A stretch of 64,000 nt of DNA from Madurella fahalii. Lineage: Eukaryota; Ascomycota; Sordariomycetes; Sordariales. The translations under genes and the position numbers were made by a program. Shown in pieces: positions 10,994-22,184 of this stretch; position 1 is the stretch's first letter, and each line of letters opens with the position of its first letter. Where the stretch lies: NCBI GenBank assembly GCA_029876055.1, contig CM056878.1, forward strand, positions 1,488,001 to 1,552,000, read 5' to 3'. The notes below the pieces were generated by a model. The model saw only the letters and a program-made list of their open reading frames with translations, ran no database searches and was not told the DNA's origin.

Positions 10994-13862
10994 AGCCCGT
11001 TCAGTGGCACGTCACCTTCGCTGGGCGGATGATGAGTGGGCGCTGGAGCGGCAGGTAGGCGGGCAGAGAAGCTTGTCCTGCCCGTTGTTTTTTCCCTTTT
11101 ATTCTTGTCCCCTTTTTTCGTTGTTATGATGAAGGGGATGTATTACGGTAATACCTGTTTTTTGGATCGTCCCCGACACTTCGCGCAGCAACATCACATC
11201 CGCAGCAAGAACACAACAAGAACAAAAACACAGCACATCGGGCATAAGGGAGGCGTTTCGTTTGTTTATTTGGATCATTCCCTAGCTCAAGCGGGCAACG
11301 ATGGCGCTTAGCCGCCACATGAGTCGGTCACCATGGGAGTAAGTTGAGGAATGGCATGTGTTTGATGTGTATAAAGACTCACCGCTCGATGACGGTTCAA
11401 GGGGAGTGGCGTTACGACGGAATTACGTGCCTGTGTCATTTACGCTAGAATTAGGTAGCTACCCGAGCTAGCCAGCAGGCACCGAGGTGCTCGGCCGAGT
11501 TGACATCGGACAGGCTACAACAGGAGACGGAGCGGAGAGGAGCTGTCTCTGGCCTTTTTATAATGGTAATATGTTTCTTGACACCATCACGGACCAGTGT
11601 TGTGTCTGGGCGTGAGATTGAGGTCTGCGGCGCAGTTCCGTTGGCGGGATGCCGGTCCAGCCGGTTGCGGCGCGTTTGCTGCTCTGGCCGCAGTGCTGCT
11701 TCCGGCGCGGGTATTGAGATGGTGTGCTAGAGGTAAGCGGTCACATTGGGGGCTCCGGTCTAAGCTGCTTCGTTGAGGCGCAAGGTGGACTCGAAAGTTG
11801 TTTGGCCGTTTTCTCCCATGGGTAGTTTGTGCGACCGCCCGATGTTTGAGTAGGCGCGGGTAACTATAGGATTGCGAAAGGATCCCGTCTTTTGCATGAA
11901 CTCGGGACGGTAGCCTTGGCGGATTACTATAATGGCATTTTAACTTTGGAGTAGAGTTGTAGATCATGGGTATTCGGGATCAGAATATATGTGGGATTGC
12001 AATACTCTAGATTTAGGAGAGTCAATGGTGGAATGGTGACGAAACTACAAGTCGCTCAAGTGTGTTGGTACTCCCCATCGAGGTTGAGTCCTGCAAGGGC
12101 AAGGGCACCTGGAATCTAGGCTTTTCGTCTCTGATGACTCGGGCCCGAGGACGATAAAACAACAGACAATGCATTGAAGTCCAAATGATGCCTTGTCCAA
12201 TCATCATCACCTGATGGCATTCGCTGTTAGAGTGGGTCCTTGTCTCAGGTCTGAATTGGCCTGAACAATTTGAGATCGGGCACCTCCACAAATTCATGTG
12301 TGACGGCCCATTTGCATCTCGTCGTGATTCCCACCTTTTCACTTTTAGTACACAGTTACAGCACCCCTGGCAGCTGGGGTGATCTCATCAACCCCAGGTG
12401 CTCCACCAAATATTGGTAAAGTGCGGCATTTTCCCCTTGTTCAGAGCCTCGATATCCCGGCAAAACATGGCCATGGCGTGAGGGCGTGAGAAGACGCCCG
12501 CTGAGAGACGCTTCTCTTGCTGATCCATCGGCTGCGGGAGTTGGAAACACACAAGCCAGCCAGCCGCATGCATGCGCCCTGTTTCTTCTGGAAGGCCGGC
12601 GTGCAGTCGCCAGTCCCCATTTGTCTGTTGACGGCGGCTGGGTTGGGCCGCTGCTGCACCTTGTCATCATGTAATGCAGCAGTAGGCAGCCTTGGGCCAG
12701 TGGGAACGGCCGAGCTGACGAGAACAGTCGGTTGTTGTTTATCCTTCGGTTTTCCGGCTTGCAACTGCACAGTGGATTGGGTGATGGATCAACCAGTTGT
12801 CCAACTGCCCACACAACTCTCCTCATGTCCGAGACCCAGCCCAATTCGTCAGTCATCATGGCAGCATACGTTTCCAGGTTTCACTTCGATCCAGCTCTGA
12901 TGCATTTTTGAAAGGGGAGGGGGTGCCCTGTCGACATCGGACACCGGAACCTGGATAATGGCAGTCGAGCCAACTCCACCACGATCCGGGCTGCCAGAAA
13001 TAAAACTCCCAGAGCTCCAAGTGAAGTTCAATATACCCCAGATATCGGCATATCCTAAATTCAGGGTCTCGCTTAATAAACAGCTCGGCCTGCCGCCCGC
13101 AAAGCACGAACGGGAACGGATGCAACAGCCCGCTCTTGATCGACTGCACCCCGGTCCCTCCTTGCTTCTGACCACGCCGCGGCCCCGCTTCGTTGCCGTG
13201 GCTGCCAGGGTGGCCCCCGGTGAGAGAGCCCTGGCGAAGTGAGCGGTGCATGAATGCGGCCCAATCACCAGCCTCGATCGTGGTGTAAGCCATTCGATAC
13301 CTCTGTCGTGCCCTTGCTGCGCCAGACACAGGCGGCCATAGCGCTGTCGACAATCTTCCCAGATCCCTTGGCGGTCCTCTGAGGTTGTCGGACAAGAGAA
13401 AAAAACCCAGCCTGAACTAAAATAATGCTCGTCACCCTCCGTCTCGTCCCCGGACATCCAGGGTTCCACCATGACGACCTACGACGGCCCACGAGGACTC
13501 AACGACGACTAGGCCCTTTAAGCCCTTCGGCACCCTCCCTAGGTCGCAGCATCGCAGCGTCGCACGTCGTCTCATCCGTGAACTCCTACCGCTGCGGCAA
13601 TCACTGCGGCACGGTCTTAGTGTGTTATTCCTGGGGGTTCATCCGAAACACTGACCCTCGTCGCTCCGCTGCTTGCGTGGCTAAGCGCCGGCCACTCAAC
13701 TCCCACGGGCTCGCGAAATCACGGCGCTTCCGGGGCTGCCCAGGCTCCCTAATTGGTCAAACGCCGCATCCTTCATTCTCCGCGCTCGAGAACACGTTGG
13801 TTGCTTGGGACGGCTCGCGCCTGTTTCCTGCCGGCCCCGTTGTCTGAGTCGCAGATACCCAC
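10994..13862. other. Long intergenic region, no supportable gene
   Basis: Nearly 3 kb. The longest open frames (about 12849-13472, minus) have no recognisable domain, biased composition and overlapping rivals in other frames, so I do not call them. The right-hand end is the promoter side of the AMPK/CBM48-like gene. Confidence 0.35.
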
Positions 13863-13870
13863 TTTATAAG
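13863..13870 (+). promoter_or_regulatory. TATA-box-like element upstream of the CBM48-like gene
   Basis: TTTATAAG lies 72 bp before the ATG at 13942, a plausible distance for a TATA element with a short leader. This is based on sequence match and position only. Confidence 0.35.
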
Positions 13871-13941
13871 TCAGAGTATCCCGTCGTGCCTTCAGAGACT
13901 CGGTCCGCTCAAGCGCGACCAGTCACTCTCAGAATCTCGGC

Positions 13942-15656
13942 ATGGATCCGACGACAACGCTCTTTACCTTCATGTTGTGAGTTCGTTTTGAACATAATTT
14001 TGTTTCCGCTCTTTCCTTCAACTTTATTCGCCGCTCAGTCTGGTCCTGTGCTTGCTTTCATTGCTTGTCCTGCAATCACTCTCTTTTGCCCGACGGACGC
14101 ACAGGTCGCTATTCGCCCCTCAACAACTGTATGTCTCTTAGCTACGGCTGTTTTTCTTGGGGGGGGGGGGGTTTGGTCCCAAACTCTGCTCATGGGCTTG
14201 GCTGTTGGGAGAGGCAGCGCCAGAGTATTGCGTACTCGGACACTAACATCCATACAGACAAACGCATCCTTCTGTCCAAGCTGTCCATCTCGTTGGGTCT
14301 TGGGACAACTTCACCCGAGCCTATAGCATGGAGCGAGATAGCCGGCGGGATCGTGGCCAATGGCGTGGTTGCTACACCTTCAAGGACATCGTCTGTGAGG
14401 GTGATGCCGGCGGCATACCAAAAAGGACTGGAGGTCTCAAGATGGGCCATACCTACTACTATTATGTGAGCGCACTCTGCCGAAACATACCGTCACCGGC
14501 CATGCCACTAACCGGAGATCAGTATGAGCTCGACGCAACTTCCGAGGCTCACGATCCGACTCAGCCATCGACCAACACCTGCCCTTACCTCCCGGGCCAG
14601 ACCGTCAACACGCTTTGGGTCCCCGTTGAGCAGTCTTGCAGAAAACGCAGTGCCTCATTGACTTCGCTCCGTGAGGAAGATTTCAAGACAATGGATCCGG
14701 CCAGCAAGTTTGTCACCCCGAAACCAGCCTTGACCCCGACCCCGACGGAAACAAGCCGCTGGCTAGGGACTGCGCCGCCACGCGGGCAGCATCAAAGGCG
14801 CCTCTCAAGGTCCATGTCCCCGGGCTCCTGGTCGTTCTCACCCCGGAAGCTCTTCAGCCGCAAGTCAAGCTCGTCCTCACTCAAAGACGCCGAGATCCCC
14901 AGAGCAGAAGATGAGCGGAGTGTCAGGTCCGAAGGTAGCCGGTCCAGGGATATCTCACCGGAGTCGCTTCGAAGGTTTCTGGTAGATGATGGGCCCCTCG
15001 AGGAGGAACAGGAGGCCAATAATCGGCCCGCAATTGACATCCCGGAGGATATCACTGAGGAGAACGAGGATGATGACAACTTTGCCACCTCGGCTGTGTC
15101 CGAGACGATGCAATTCACTGGGCTGTCACCTCCTCCCAAACGAACCACCTCACCCTCCCCGCCAGCAACGATAGCTTCGCTGGCACAGGTCGATTTACCC
15201 GCTCCCGCTGCCCCGACACGGCCGCCTCCTAAAGCGCCAAAACTTGAGACTCTTAAAGATTCCAACCAGGAGTCTCGCTTCTCTGCGTCCGTCTTCTCTT
15301 CCTGGCTCGTGCCGGAGTCTCCGGATTCCAACTCTCCGCCCGCCTTCTACCACTCAGAAGACGAAGAAGAGGATGAGGAGCCCCCGGCGGTTGACAACGC
15401 GGCCGGCCAAACCACCAACCCGTTCGCCAGGAACCTCAACGCTACGCTGTCGACTTACAGTCTGCCTCGGACGGCCGGAACAGCAGGCAAGCTGAGCGTC
15501 ATGACGAGCAAGTCGGCGCTTGAGGCAGAGGTGATGGTTGAGGATGGGAACGCTAGTCCGCTTCTGTCTAGTCCTATCCCCGACTCGGGCCTTGACGACC
15601 TGGTTAGTGAGCTAGGGTGGATGGCGGACATGATCAGGGGCAAGTATGCCGCCTGA
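13942..15656 (+). CDS. Protein with AMPK/CBM48-like glycogen-binding N-terminus and disordered tail
   Basis: Four exons (13942-13976, 14105-14128, 14258-14465, 14523-15656) give 466 residues. The second exon is only 24 nt, and the third intron is 57 bp and stop-free. The spliced N-terminus reads VHLVGSWDNF, then RRDRGQWRGC, then GGLKMGHTYYYYYELD, then CPYLPGQTVNTLWVPVE. This is the layout of an E-set AMPK-beta/CBM48 domain: a V-x-L-x-GSWDNF strand, a K-M/Y-x-YYYYYELDG strand and a closing strand. The remaining 330 residues are Ser/Pro/acid rich with SMSPGSWSFSPRKLFSRK, and look disordered and phosphorylatable. Such proteins are conserved in filamentous ascomycetes; their role is not known to me, though carbohydrate binding can be inferred. 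The domain only becomes visible after splicing, which supports the model. Confidence 0.75.
14159..14171 (+). repeat. G13 homopolymer inside an intron
   Basis: Thirteen consecutive G inside the intron 14129-14257 of the CBM48-like gene. The length may be polymorphic or an assembly approximation. Confidence 0.8.
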
Positions 15657-16436
15657 ATGGGATTTTTGTTTCCGTTTTTTCCTGCTTGCATTTTACACAG
15701 ATTTCTATTTTTCTTGCTGGTCGGGATAAAATGGCGTTCTCCAAAGAGTTAGACGGGGCTGGCGGGTACACATAGATGGAATGGGCTTAGAATTTTTTTT
15801 TTTTTTTTTTTCGGGTTCTCTTGTCTGATGTGCGTTGATCGGGTTGGGTCAAGGCGTCGCCGGCTTGAGCGATTGATCTTGCTACAAAGGTATTGCAGTA
15901 TATGCGCATCGCCGCTAATTTTGTTTAATGCGGAGTCGGCGGTTGGATAATTGGATGGACGGATGGATGGACTGATGAAGCATGCAGGACATGGGGTATG
16001 GCTCTGGCTATGATTCCGACAGTTGGATGTCTGGATGAGCGGTACAGGAGACGGCCGTCATCTGGCATGGCATGTTTCTGTGGCCAAATATAGATAGATA
16101 GGTAATAAGAAGGCTGGATTGGATTCGGCACGTGGACTCAAGTTATTTCATGCCCCTTGCCCATGAATGAGCGTTGTTCGTCACACTGTAGCCCAGCAAA
16201 GCGATTTGTGGTAGTGCAACTTGTAGTTTGTTTCGACTGGCTCAGATATCACTTGGGGTTGATTTAAAGTTTAGTGTCTCTCTGTATGACTGCAGCACTG
16301 GTCTACATATGCACAAGGGATAAATATATCTCGTCTATTGCACAAGTTGAGACGGATTTAGTAACCGTTGTACGGTCGAGTCCCTTGCAGGATTTTACGT
16401 TACCCTCTATGCACAGATATACAACCACCACCAGTC
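15657..16436. other. Intergenic region between convergent genes
   Basis: About 780 bp with the 3' UTRs of the CBM48-like gene (+) and the PPR gene (-). It holds a T19 or so run at about 15793-15811 and a short GGATGGAC-type repeat at 15950-15980. No gene is seen. Confidence 0.5.
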
Positions 16437-19046
16437 CTAACCCCCTCTAAGCGCCTCTTTAAAACTATCACCCAACTGCTCTCCCAACAGCCCATGCTGA
16501 TGAGCGAGATGCCAAAACCGATGCTTGAAAAGTCTTCTCTTCTCCGCCTGCGTAGCAGCGGCAGCACCAGAAGAACCAGCGATGTGCTCATCCGCCTTGC
16601 CAATCCGCCCCGCCGCCTCGACGATCCTCGCCGCGGCTTCCATCTCGCCAGATTCGATCACGGCCCGCAGCAAATCATGCAGCGTCGAGATCGTGATATT
16701 AGTCCCCGACACAAAAACCCTGTCAAAGATGTCTAGCGCGCGTTCTGTCTCGCCGGAATGGCAGTACCCCTTGATCACGCGCTCCCAAAAGACGCGGTCA
16801 ATATCCTTGTTGTCGTGCAGGCGTCGGTTCTCAATGAGGGTGGTGACGGCGCCCGCGTCAGGCGGATCCCGGGAGAAGTAGTGCTCCGCGAGCATAGTGT
16901 AGATATGCGAGGTGAGTTCCAGACCGCGTCGCCAAATATGCGCGAGAACCGCCTTGACCGGTTCGTTTGCTCGATCGCCTCCTTCGCGGAGTAAGAGATA
17001 GAGGATTTTTGCGTAGGTTTGCATGTTTGCTTCGATGCCGGCGGATTTCATCTCGGCGAGTATGCGCCGCACCAGCGCGACTTGTTCCGCCGGGTCGAGG
17101 TTGCCTATGTTAGTGAGAGTGCCCTCCAGCATGACGGTGAAAGTGGTGACATCGGCGTGGATGTTGACGCTGCGCATCGTATCAAAGAGCTCGTCTACGG
17201 CGGCCATGTCGCCGCGGCGGAGGAGGGGACGGAGGAGCGTGTTGAAGGTGTAGATGTCGGGTTCGACCCCTTGCTTGGCGGCCCAGGCGAGGACACGTTT
17301 GGCGTCGGCGTCGCGCTCGAGGCGGAGCAACCCTGCCAGGGCGGCGTTGACGGGTTCGGCAGTCAGTTGAACCGCGATGGCTTGGTTGGCGGGGTTGCCA
17401 CGCGCCTCCCACACCTTGGCCATCTCGTCGAGCGCGCGGAGCCCAGCGTCTGGGTCGCCGCTCACGAAGAACCCGTGGATGCGGGCTGTCCAGATGGCCG
17501 TGTCTAACTTTGTGCCCGAGGCTATTAGCTTTTGCCAGACGGTTCTGATGCCGTCGGCGTTGCTGGCCTTGGCACAACCTTGGAGCATAGAATTCCACGT
17601 CTTGATGGTGGGCTTAATCCCAATATGCTCCATGTTGTTCCAGACTCGGATGGCCAGCTCGGGCCGCCGCATGGTCATGTAGGCCAGGATAAAGTAGTCG
17701 AACAATTCAGGGAACTTGGTGAGTTCCTGGATGTGGGCGTCATCGGGCTTGGCTGCATCGCCCCAGAAATCCAGCCAGGCCTTTTGCACCGTGCCTAGGT
17801 TCCTGCTCCTGATGGCATTGCCGAGCTGCCGATGGACCGTGTTTCTCAAATCGTGCGAGCCCGCCTGGGGAATAGAGACGGGTTTTAGAAAGGCGGTGCC
17901 CCTGTCTTTTGCATATTTGCGGGACTGCATGTACCGGATATCCGGGAAGGCCTCGAGTAACGCGGAGAAGTCGCTAGGACGAGGCGGCCGGGATTGGAAA
18001 ATCAATGCCTTCATTATCTGCAGGAATGGGGCGGCTTCCTGTTCGACGGAGCGGGTGCGGTTGAATGGATCAATCAGCAACTTATACGTCGCGTACGCCG
18101 CGCAGGTCGGCCTAAGCAGGGTCGACGGCGGGTACTTTGGAAACATGGTCCCGAAAGCCTGCCAGAGCGTCGGCCGTCGTTGGGGCTTTGCATCCGCCGG
18201 ACGGGAGCCAGATTGGGGCTGTCTCTGCTCTGGATACTCGACCGGGATGTCTCCCTCGGCCAGGAACCTCTGCTCGGCAAACACCTTCCAGGCGCCAACG
18301 AGGTCTCGCAGGAAAGTATTTCGAATGGCTATGGCGCTCTCGTAATTCTCGATTGAGGTGTAGTCATTAGGAGATGGGCTCTGGCGGCAGATATGCTGGA
18401 TCAACTCCAACACCAAGGTAGCCCAGACGATAGGTCTGAGGACATCCAACTGCACCATGATCTCCGTGATGCGGGTGACGCTTGGGAGATGGGGAGAGTC
18501 GAAGACTCGTGCCTTCTCAACGGCCAACCTGTCCAGCAGCACTGTGCCAATTTGGTTCTTGATAATCTGTGGGACATCTCGGCCGGCGTGTGTAACCTGG
18601 GGATACACAGTCTCCATAAAAAAGGCGTACGCAGCCTCCAACGTTGCGCCCTCTCGCTCTAGCATTGTCTGCATCCGGGCAACGTCCTTCACCAGCTCGA
18701 CGCTAGCATTCCCATACAAGGAGCCTGCTTGCGTGGCGGACGCCTGGGCTTGCCTCTCGACAATGTTCTGGAACATGGCGAGCGAGGAGGTGCCACGCGA
18801 CGATGGGGAGCGACGTTGAGTAGAGGAGCTCGGCGCGGGCCGCGCTGTTCTTGTTTGTGTTGTGCGGCCCCAAGCTTGGCCAAGCATGGCCGTCGAGCGC
18901 GTGTGCCAATCCGCATCGTGTGATTGATCCTCGTCAACAGCCGAGTTGTAGGTGCTGTAGCTCAGGGTTCCGCGGCGCGCCCGGGCCCTCGACGTGACGA
19001 GAAGCCTAAACCGGCATCGCAGGCAGACGGTCCCGAGCTCGCGCAT
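16437..19046 (-). CDS. Mitochondrial pentatricopeptide repeat (PPR) protein
   Basis: One uninterrupted exon; with the start at 19046 it encodes 869 residues. The ORF stays open to a Met at 19160, but the 19046 start (MRELGTVCLRCRFRLL) gives an Arg-rich, acid-free N-terminus with the CLRC motif common in fungal mitochondrial presequences, so I prefer it. The C-terminal half holds tandem 35-residue helical repeats of PPR type, for example GIKPTIKTWNSMLQGCAK and GVEPDIYTFNTLLRPLLRRG. PPR proteins bind organellar RNA and guide its stability, processing or translation; the target cannot be read from the sequence. It is divergent from the histidine phosphatase gene, with 425 bp between starts. An orthologue of one of the Neurospora or Podospora PPR proteins (such as the cya-5 type) is possible but not shown. 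Confidence 0.88.
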   Translation of the reverse strand: MRELGTVCLRCRFRLLVTSRARARRGTLSYSTYNSAVDEDQSHDADWHTRSTAMLGQAWGRTTQTRTARPAPSSSTQRRSPSSRGTSSLAMFQNIVERQAQASATQAGSLYGNASVELVKDVARMQTMLEREGATLEAAYAFFMETVYPQVTHAGRDVPQIIKNQIGTVLLDRLAVEKARVFDSPHLPSVTRITEIMVQLDVLRPIVWATLVLELIQHICRQSPSPNDYTSIENYESAIAIRNTFLRDLVGAWKVFAEQRFLAEGDIPVEYPEQRQPQSGSRPADAKPQRRPTLWQAFGTMFPKYPPSTLLRPTCAAYATYKLLIDPFNRTRSVEQEAAPFLQIMKALIFQSRPPRPSDFSALLEAFPDIRYMQSRKYAKDRGTAFLKPVSIPQAGSHDLRNTVHRQLGNAIRSRNLGTVQKAWLDFWGDAAKPDDAHIQELTKFPELFDYFILAYMTMRRPELAIRVWNNMEHIGIKPTIKTWNSMLQGCAKASNADGIRTVWQKLIASGTKLDTAIWTARIHGFFVSGDPDAGLRALDEMAKVWEARGNPANQAIAVQLTAEPVNAALAGLLRLERDADAKRVLAWAAKQGVEPDIYTFNTLLRPLLRRGDMAAVDELFDTMRSVNIHADVTTFTVMLEGTLTNIGNLDPAEQVALVRRILAEMKSAGIEANMQTYAKILYLLLREGGDRANEPVKAVLAHIWRRGLELTSHIYTMLAEHYFSRDPPDAGAVTTLIENRRLHDNKDIDRVFWERVIKGYCHSGETERALDIFDRVFVSGTNITISTLHDLLRAVIESGEMEAAARIVEAAGRIGKADEHIAGSSGAAAATQAEKRRLFKHRFWHLAHQHGLLGEQLGDSFKEALRGG

Positions 19047-19471
19047 CGTCGTGGTTTTCGGTCGAGTTTGCAAAACATCCGCGCACAGAAGACACGGATG
19101 CCGTGAGCAGCGCCGGCGGCAACCGTTGTTGAGCGATTGCGCAGACGCTACAACTCCCAAGTGCGGCGCTGCATCTGGTGTCCCTCACTGTCGTTTGTCG
19201 TTGCTGTCTTGGCTCAAATTTTGGAGACTCGAGTTGCAGCCACTTAATCGCCGAGACCCGATAGCCCCACCAAAGATCTGGCGGGCTTGGCACGGATGCT
19301 ACATTAAATGTACCGCGGAACAAAGGTATCGTCGACGTCACTCCCTGTACCTCGACCCCCCCGATGTACATAGAACACCACCAATTGTCACCCGGAACAC
19401 CCAGCCTCCATAGCGGCACTCCCAAGATATCCCATATATAGGATCCGTACCGAGGCGGCGGGCCAGCCACC
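19047..19471. promoter_or_regulatory. Shared divergent promoter region
   Basis: This 425-bp spacer lies between the starts of the PPR gene (-) and the histidine phosphatase gene (+). A TATATA run at 19435-19440 lies only about 32 bp before the phosphatase ATG. No other motif stands out. Confidence 0.5.
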
Positions 19472-21074
19472 ATGACAACCCTCATTCCTCGGGCCCCGTA
19501 CACTGACGAGGAGCTCGGGAAGCTCTATCCCGAGCACCTCGAGCTACAGCTTGTGCAGATCTTGATGCGCCACGGCGAGCGGACTCCCGTATCGGCTCGC
19601 TTCCAGAATGCCGGCCTGAAGCCCTTCTGGCCTTATTGCTCCAGCGTGCGCCAGATGAAGTCGGTCGTGCTCGCCGCCAGCGACGCCTCTTCTAGTAGAC
19701 ATCCCTTTGAGACACTCCAATGGAAGCGCCGCCTGGAAACATTTGGCGACAATGACGAGCCCGTTGTCGCCCGCGGCCCCGAAAGCCAGCTTGACGACAT
19801 CTGCGACATGGGCAGCCTAACTGACGTCGGCAGGCAGAGCACTTACAAGTTGGGTCTCCGTCTCCGCCAGCTCTACGTCGACCGCCTCGGCTTCCTCCCA
19901 TCTACCATCAACTCGGCCGACTTCCTCTACCTCCGCTCCACCCCAGTCCCGCGCGCTCTGGAATCACTCCATCAGACCTTTTCGGCCTTGTACCCCCCCT
20001 CCGCCCGGGAACCGGGGCCCGACGGCAAGCTTCCCTCCCCCACCATCCTCACCCGCACCCCCGGCGACGAGACGCTCTACCCCAACGATGGCAACTGCCG
20101 GCGCTTTGCCGAGCTGTCGAGAGCGTTTGCCCAGCGCGCCGCGGATAGGTGGAACAACACGCCCGACATGGAGTACCTCAACAAGCTCTTTGGCAAGTGG
20201 ATGCCGCCCGACACCAAGGTGGCTGTTGACTCTCGCCCCCGGCTGTCTGGAGTCATGGACACCGTCAATGCCACCCTCGCGCACGGGCCCCAGACGAGGC
20301 TACCGAAAGAGTTTTATCACGAGAAAGGAAGGGAGATTATGGAGAAGATTGCGGTGGAGGAGTGGTTTGCTGGATACAAGGAATCGAGGGAGTATCGCAT
20401 GCTGGGGATCGGAGGGCTGTTGGGAGATGTCGTTGGCAGGATGGTTGGTAGTGTTGAGCAGAGCAGCGCTGATGGCTCTCGTCTGCTGGAGAAGTCGGGC
20501 CAGGAGATTAATGGGAGGATAAGATTTGGTTTGAGCGGGTGCCACGATACTACCCTTGCAGGGATATTGGCGAGCCTGGGGGCTTACGACACTGATCGGT
20601 GGCCGCCGTTTACGAGCCATATTGCGATTGAGCTATTTAGGGAGTCTAGGATTCCTGCGCCGGCGGAGGAAGTGCCACAGCGTTCCTCCGGGAAGAGAAG
20701 CTGGTGGGCCTCGTTGTTTGGCTCTAGGGCATCTACTCCCAGCAACATCAGGCGTAAACCCACGACAGAACTGACTCCAGAAGAGAGGGGAAAGCTGGAA
20801 GGGTACTACGTGCGGATGCGGTACAACGATGAGCCCATCACTATCCCGGCGTGCAGGATACCGGGAAACCATCTGGAAGGGGACGAGTCATTCTGTACAC
20901 TGGTGAGTGAGTGGAGAGAGTCGCTGGTGACTTGGGTTCACTAACGGTGCATCACAGGCTGCCTTCAAGGCCGTAGTTGACAAATTCACCCCCAAAAACT
21001 GGAAACAGCAGTGTCGCATGAATAGGGACCGGCCTGCAACGCCGACCGGGGAGCCGGAGTGGGCGGGTTACTGA
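19472..21074 (+). CDS. Histidine acid phosphatase family protein
   Basis: Two exons (19472-20902 and 20958-21074) joined across a 55-bp intron with a GTGAGT donor give 515 residues ending in EPEWAGY. The active-site signature RHGERTPV lies at about residues 33-40 and the proton-donor motif CHDT at about 357, so both halves of the branch-2 histidine phosphatase catalytic site are present. No signal peptide is evident, so a cytosolic or internal location is more likely than secretion. Between the two motifs the protein follows the layout of the lysosomal/prostatic acid phosphatase-like family. A basic Ser-rich insert near residues 400-430 is unusual. The physiological substrate is unknown. Confidence 0.85.
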
Positions 21075-21320
21075 GTAACTTGAGTTTGAATGCGTCTGGT
21101 GCTTGTCTTCGTCTTGGATTAGCCCGGAGTCGTAAGTGAACAGGATAACGATTAACTAATGCACCGCTCGAGCAGTCTATAACCCTGGTACAGTACTTAC
21201 CACGACTTCGTCCGTACTTCACCGCTCGGGTGTTGAGAGATCGATTCTACCCGTTGTTGACACTGAATTGTGTGGCGGAGTCGACGCTGTCCGTCGTATG
21301 AATTTAGATAACTCGTTTCC

Positions 21321-22106
21321 TTAAGCAGTCGTGTCCATCACAATCTGCACCTCCCCTTTGTGCTGTTCTTGTTCTTGCTCTTTCTGACTCTCCAGTGCCA
21401 ACCCCATTCGCCTCTTTTCCTCCGTCTTCTCCGCCTTGACCCGCCTCTTCCTCGCTCTCCGCACCTCAAGCTCCACCCCGGCCATCTCAGCGCTGACCGT
21501 GGCTAGTCTGGGAATGATATCCTCTATTGACTTGATCGCTTGACCCTGTGCCTGCCGGAGGGGCAGCGGCGTTAGAATGCCGAACCAGCGGAGCGGGTCC
21601 GTAGGTGCCTTCTGGGGTTTCTCTTTATTCTTGGCCTTCTCTCCCACTGGGCGTAGTTCCTCCTGCCCTTTCTCATCACCTACGGCATCAGCATCGGCCC
21701 CCTCCTGCTTCCCAGGCCCCTCTGGATCTTCACCGCCGCCCTCTCCTTCGTCCTTGACAGACTCGGTCCCACCCTCGGCTAGCGGCGCTGATGCTGGAGC
21801 GGGGTAGGCCTCAACCTTGAAAACCGGCGCACTGATACTGAGGCCATTTTCACCCGTGCAAAAGGAACCATGGTTGATCTGCAACCGCCGTACAGCCTGC
21901 ATCCGCTCATCGTAGTAGTCCTGCCCGTAGTAGCGGACGCCCCGTTCGGCCGTAAAGTTGGCTCGCGCTAGACTTTGGAAGACATCTGCCTGGAGTGTGC
22001 TGAGGGTGGTGCGGAGGGTAGTATATTCATCAAGGAGTAAGAGGTAGCGCTGTAGTAGGGAGTCAATTGTTGCTGTTTCCATCTCTATTGCTGATTGGGT
22101 GGGCAT
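21321..22106 (-). CDS. VMA22: V-ATPase assembly factor Vma22 (CCDC115 family)
   Basis: A single exon of 261 residues. The N-terminal helix METATIDSLLQRYLLLLDEY, the NFTAERGVRYYGQDYYD block and the C-terminal signature DPLRWFGILTPLPLRQAQ followed by a basic coiled helix are the hallmarks of Vma22/CCDC115. In yeast this endoplasmic reticulum protein works with Vma12 and Vma21 to assemble the V-ATPase membrane sector. The central 75 residues are acidic and Gly/Glu rich, longer than in yeast. The ORF is open upstream to 22184, but that extra part is translated from a GAGAT repeat, so I chose the Met at 22106. The Met at about 22082 (METAT) is also possible. Confidence 0.85.
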   Translation of the reverse strand: MPTQSAIEMETATIDSLLQRYLLLLDEYTTLRTTLSTLQADVFQSLARANFTAERGVRYYGQDYYDERMQAVRRLQINHGSFCTGENGLSISAPVFKVEAYPAPASAPLAEGGTESVKDEGEGGGEDPEGPGKQEGADADAVGDEKGQEELRPVGEKAKNKEKPQKAPTDPLRWFGILTPLPLRQAQGQAIKSIEDIIPRLATVSAEMAGVELEVRRARKRRVKAEKTEEKRRMGLALESQKEQEQEQHKGEVQIVMDTTA

Positions 22107-22125
22107 GACTGAGTTGAGGGAAGGA

Positions 22126-22160
22126 GTGAGATGAGATGCGATGAGATGAGATGAGATAGG
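22126..22160. repeat. Short GAGAT/GCGAT tandem repeat
   Basis: About six degenerate copies of GATGAGAT-like units directly upstream of VMA22, probably in its 5' leader. Confidence 0.6.
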
Positions 22161-22184
22161 GTTTGCAGTCAGCGCAAGGTTCAT

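Noticed and set aside
12849..13472. 207- and 179-residue minus-strand frames
   Set aside because: Two overlapping frames of similar quality with no domain; lies upstream of a real gene.
19047..19160. 38-residue N-terminal extension of the PPR ORF
   Set aside because: The downstream Met gives a typical mitochondrial presequence; the extension would mask it.
22107..22184. 26-residue extension of Vma22
   Set aside because: Encoded by a GAGAT tandem repeat and absent from the family as I know it.
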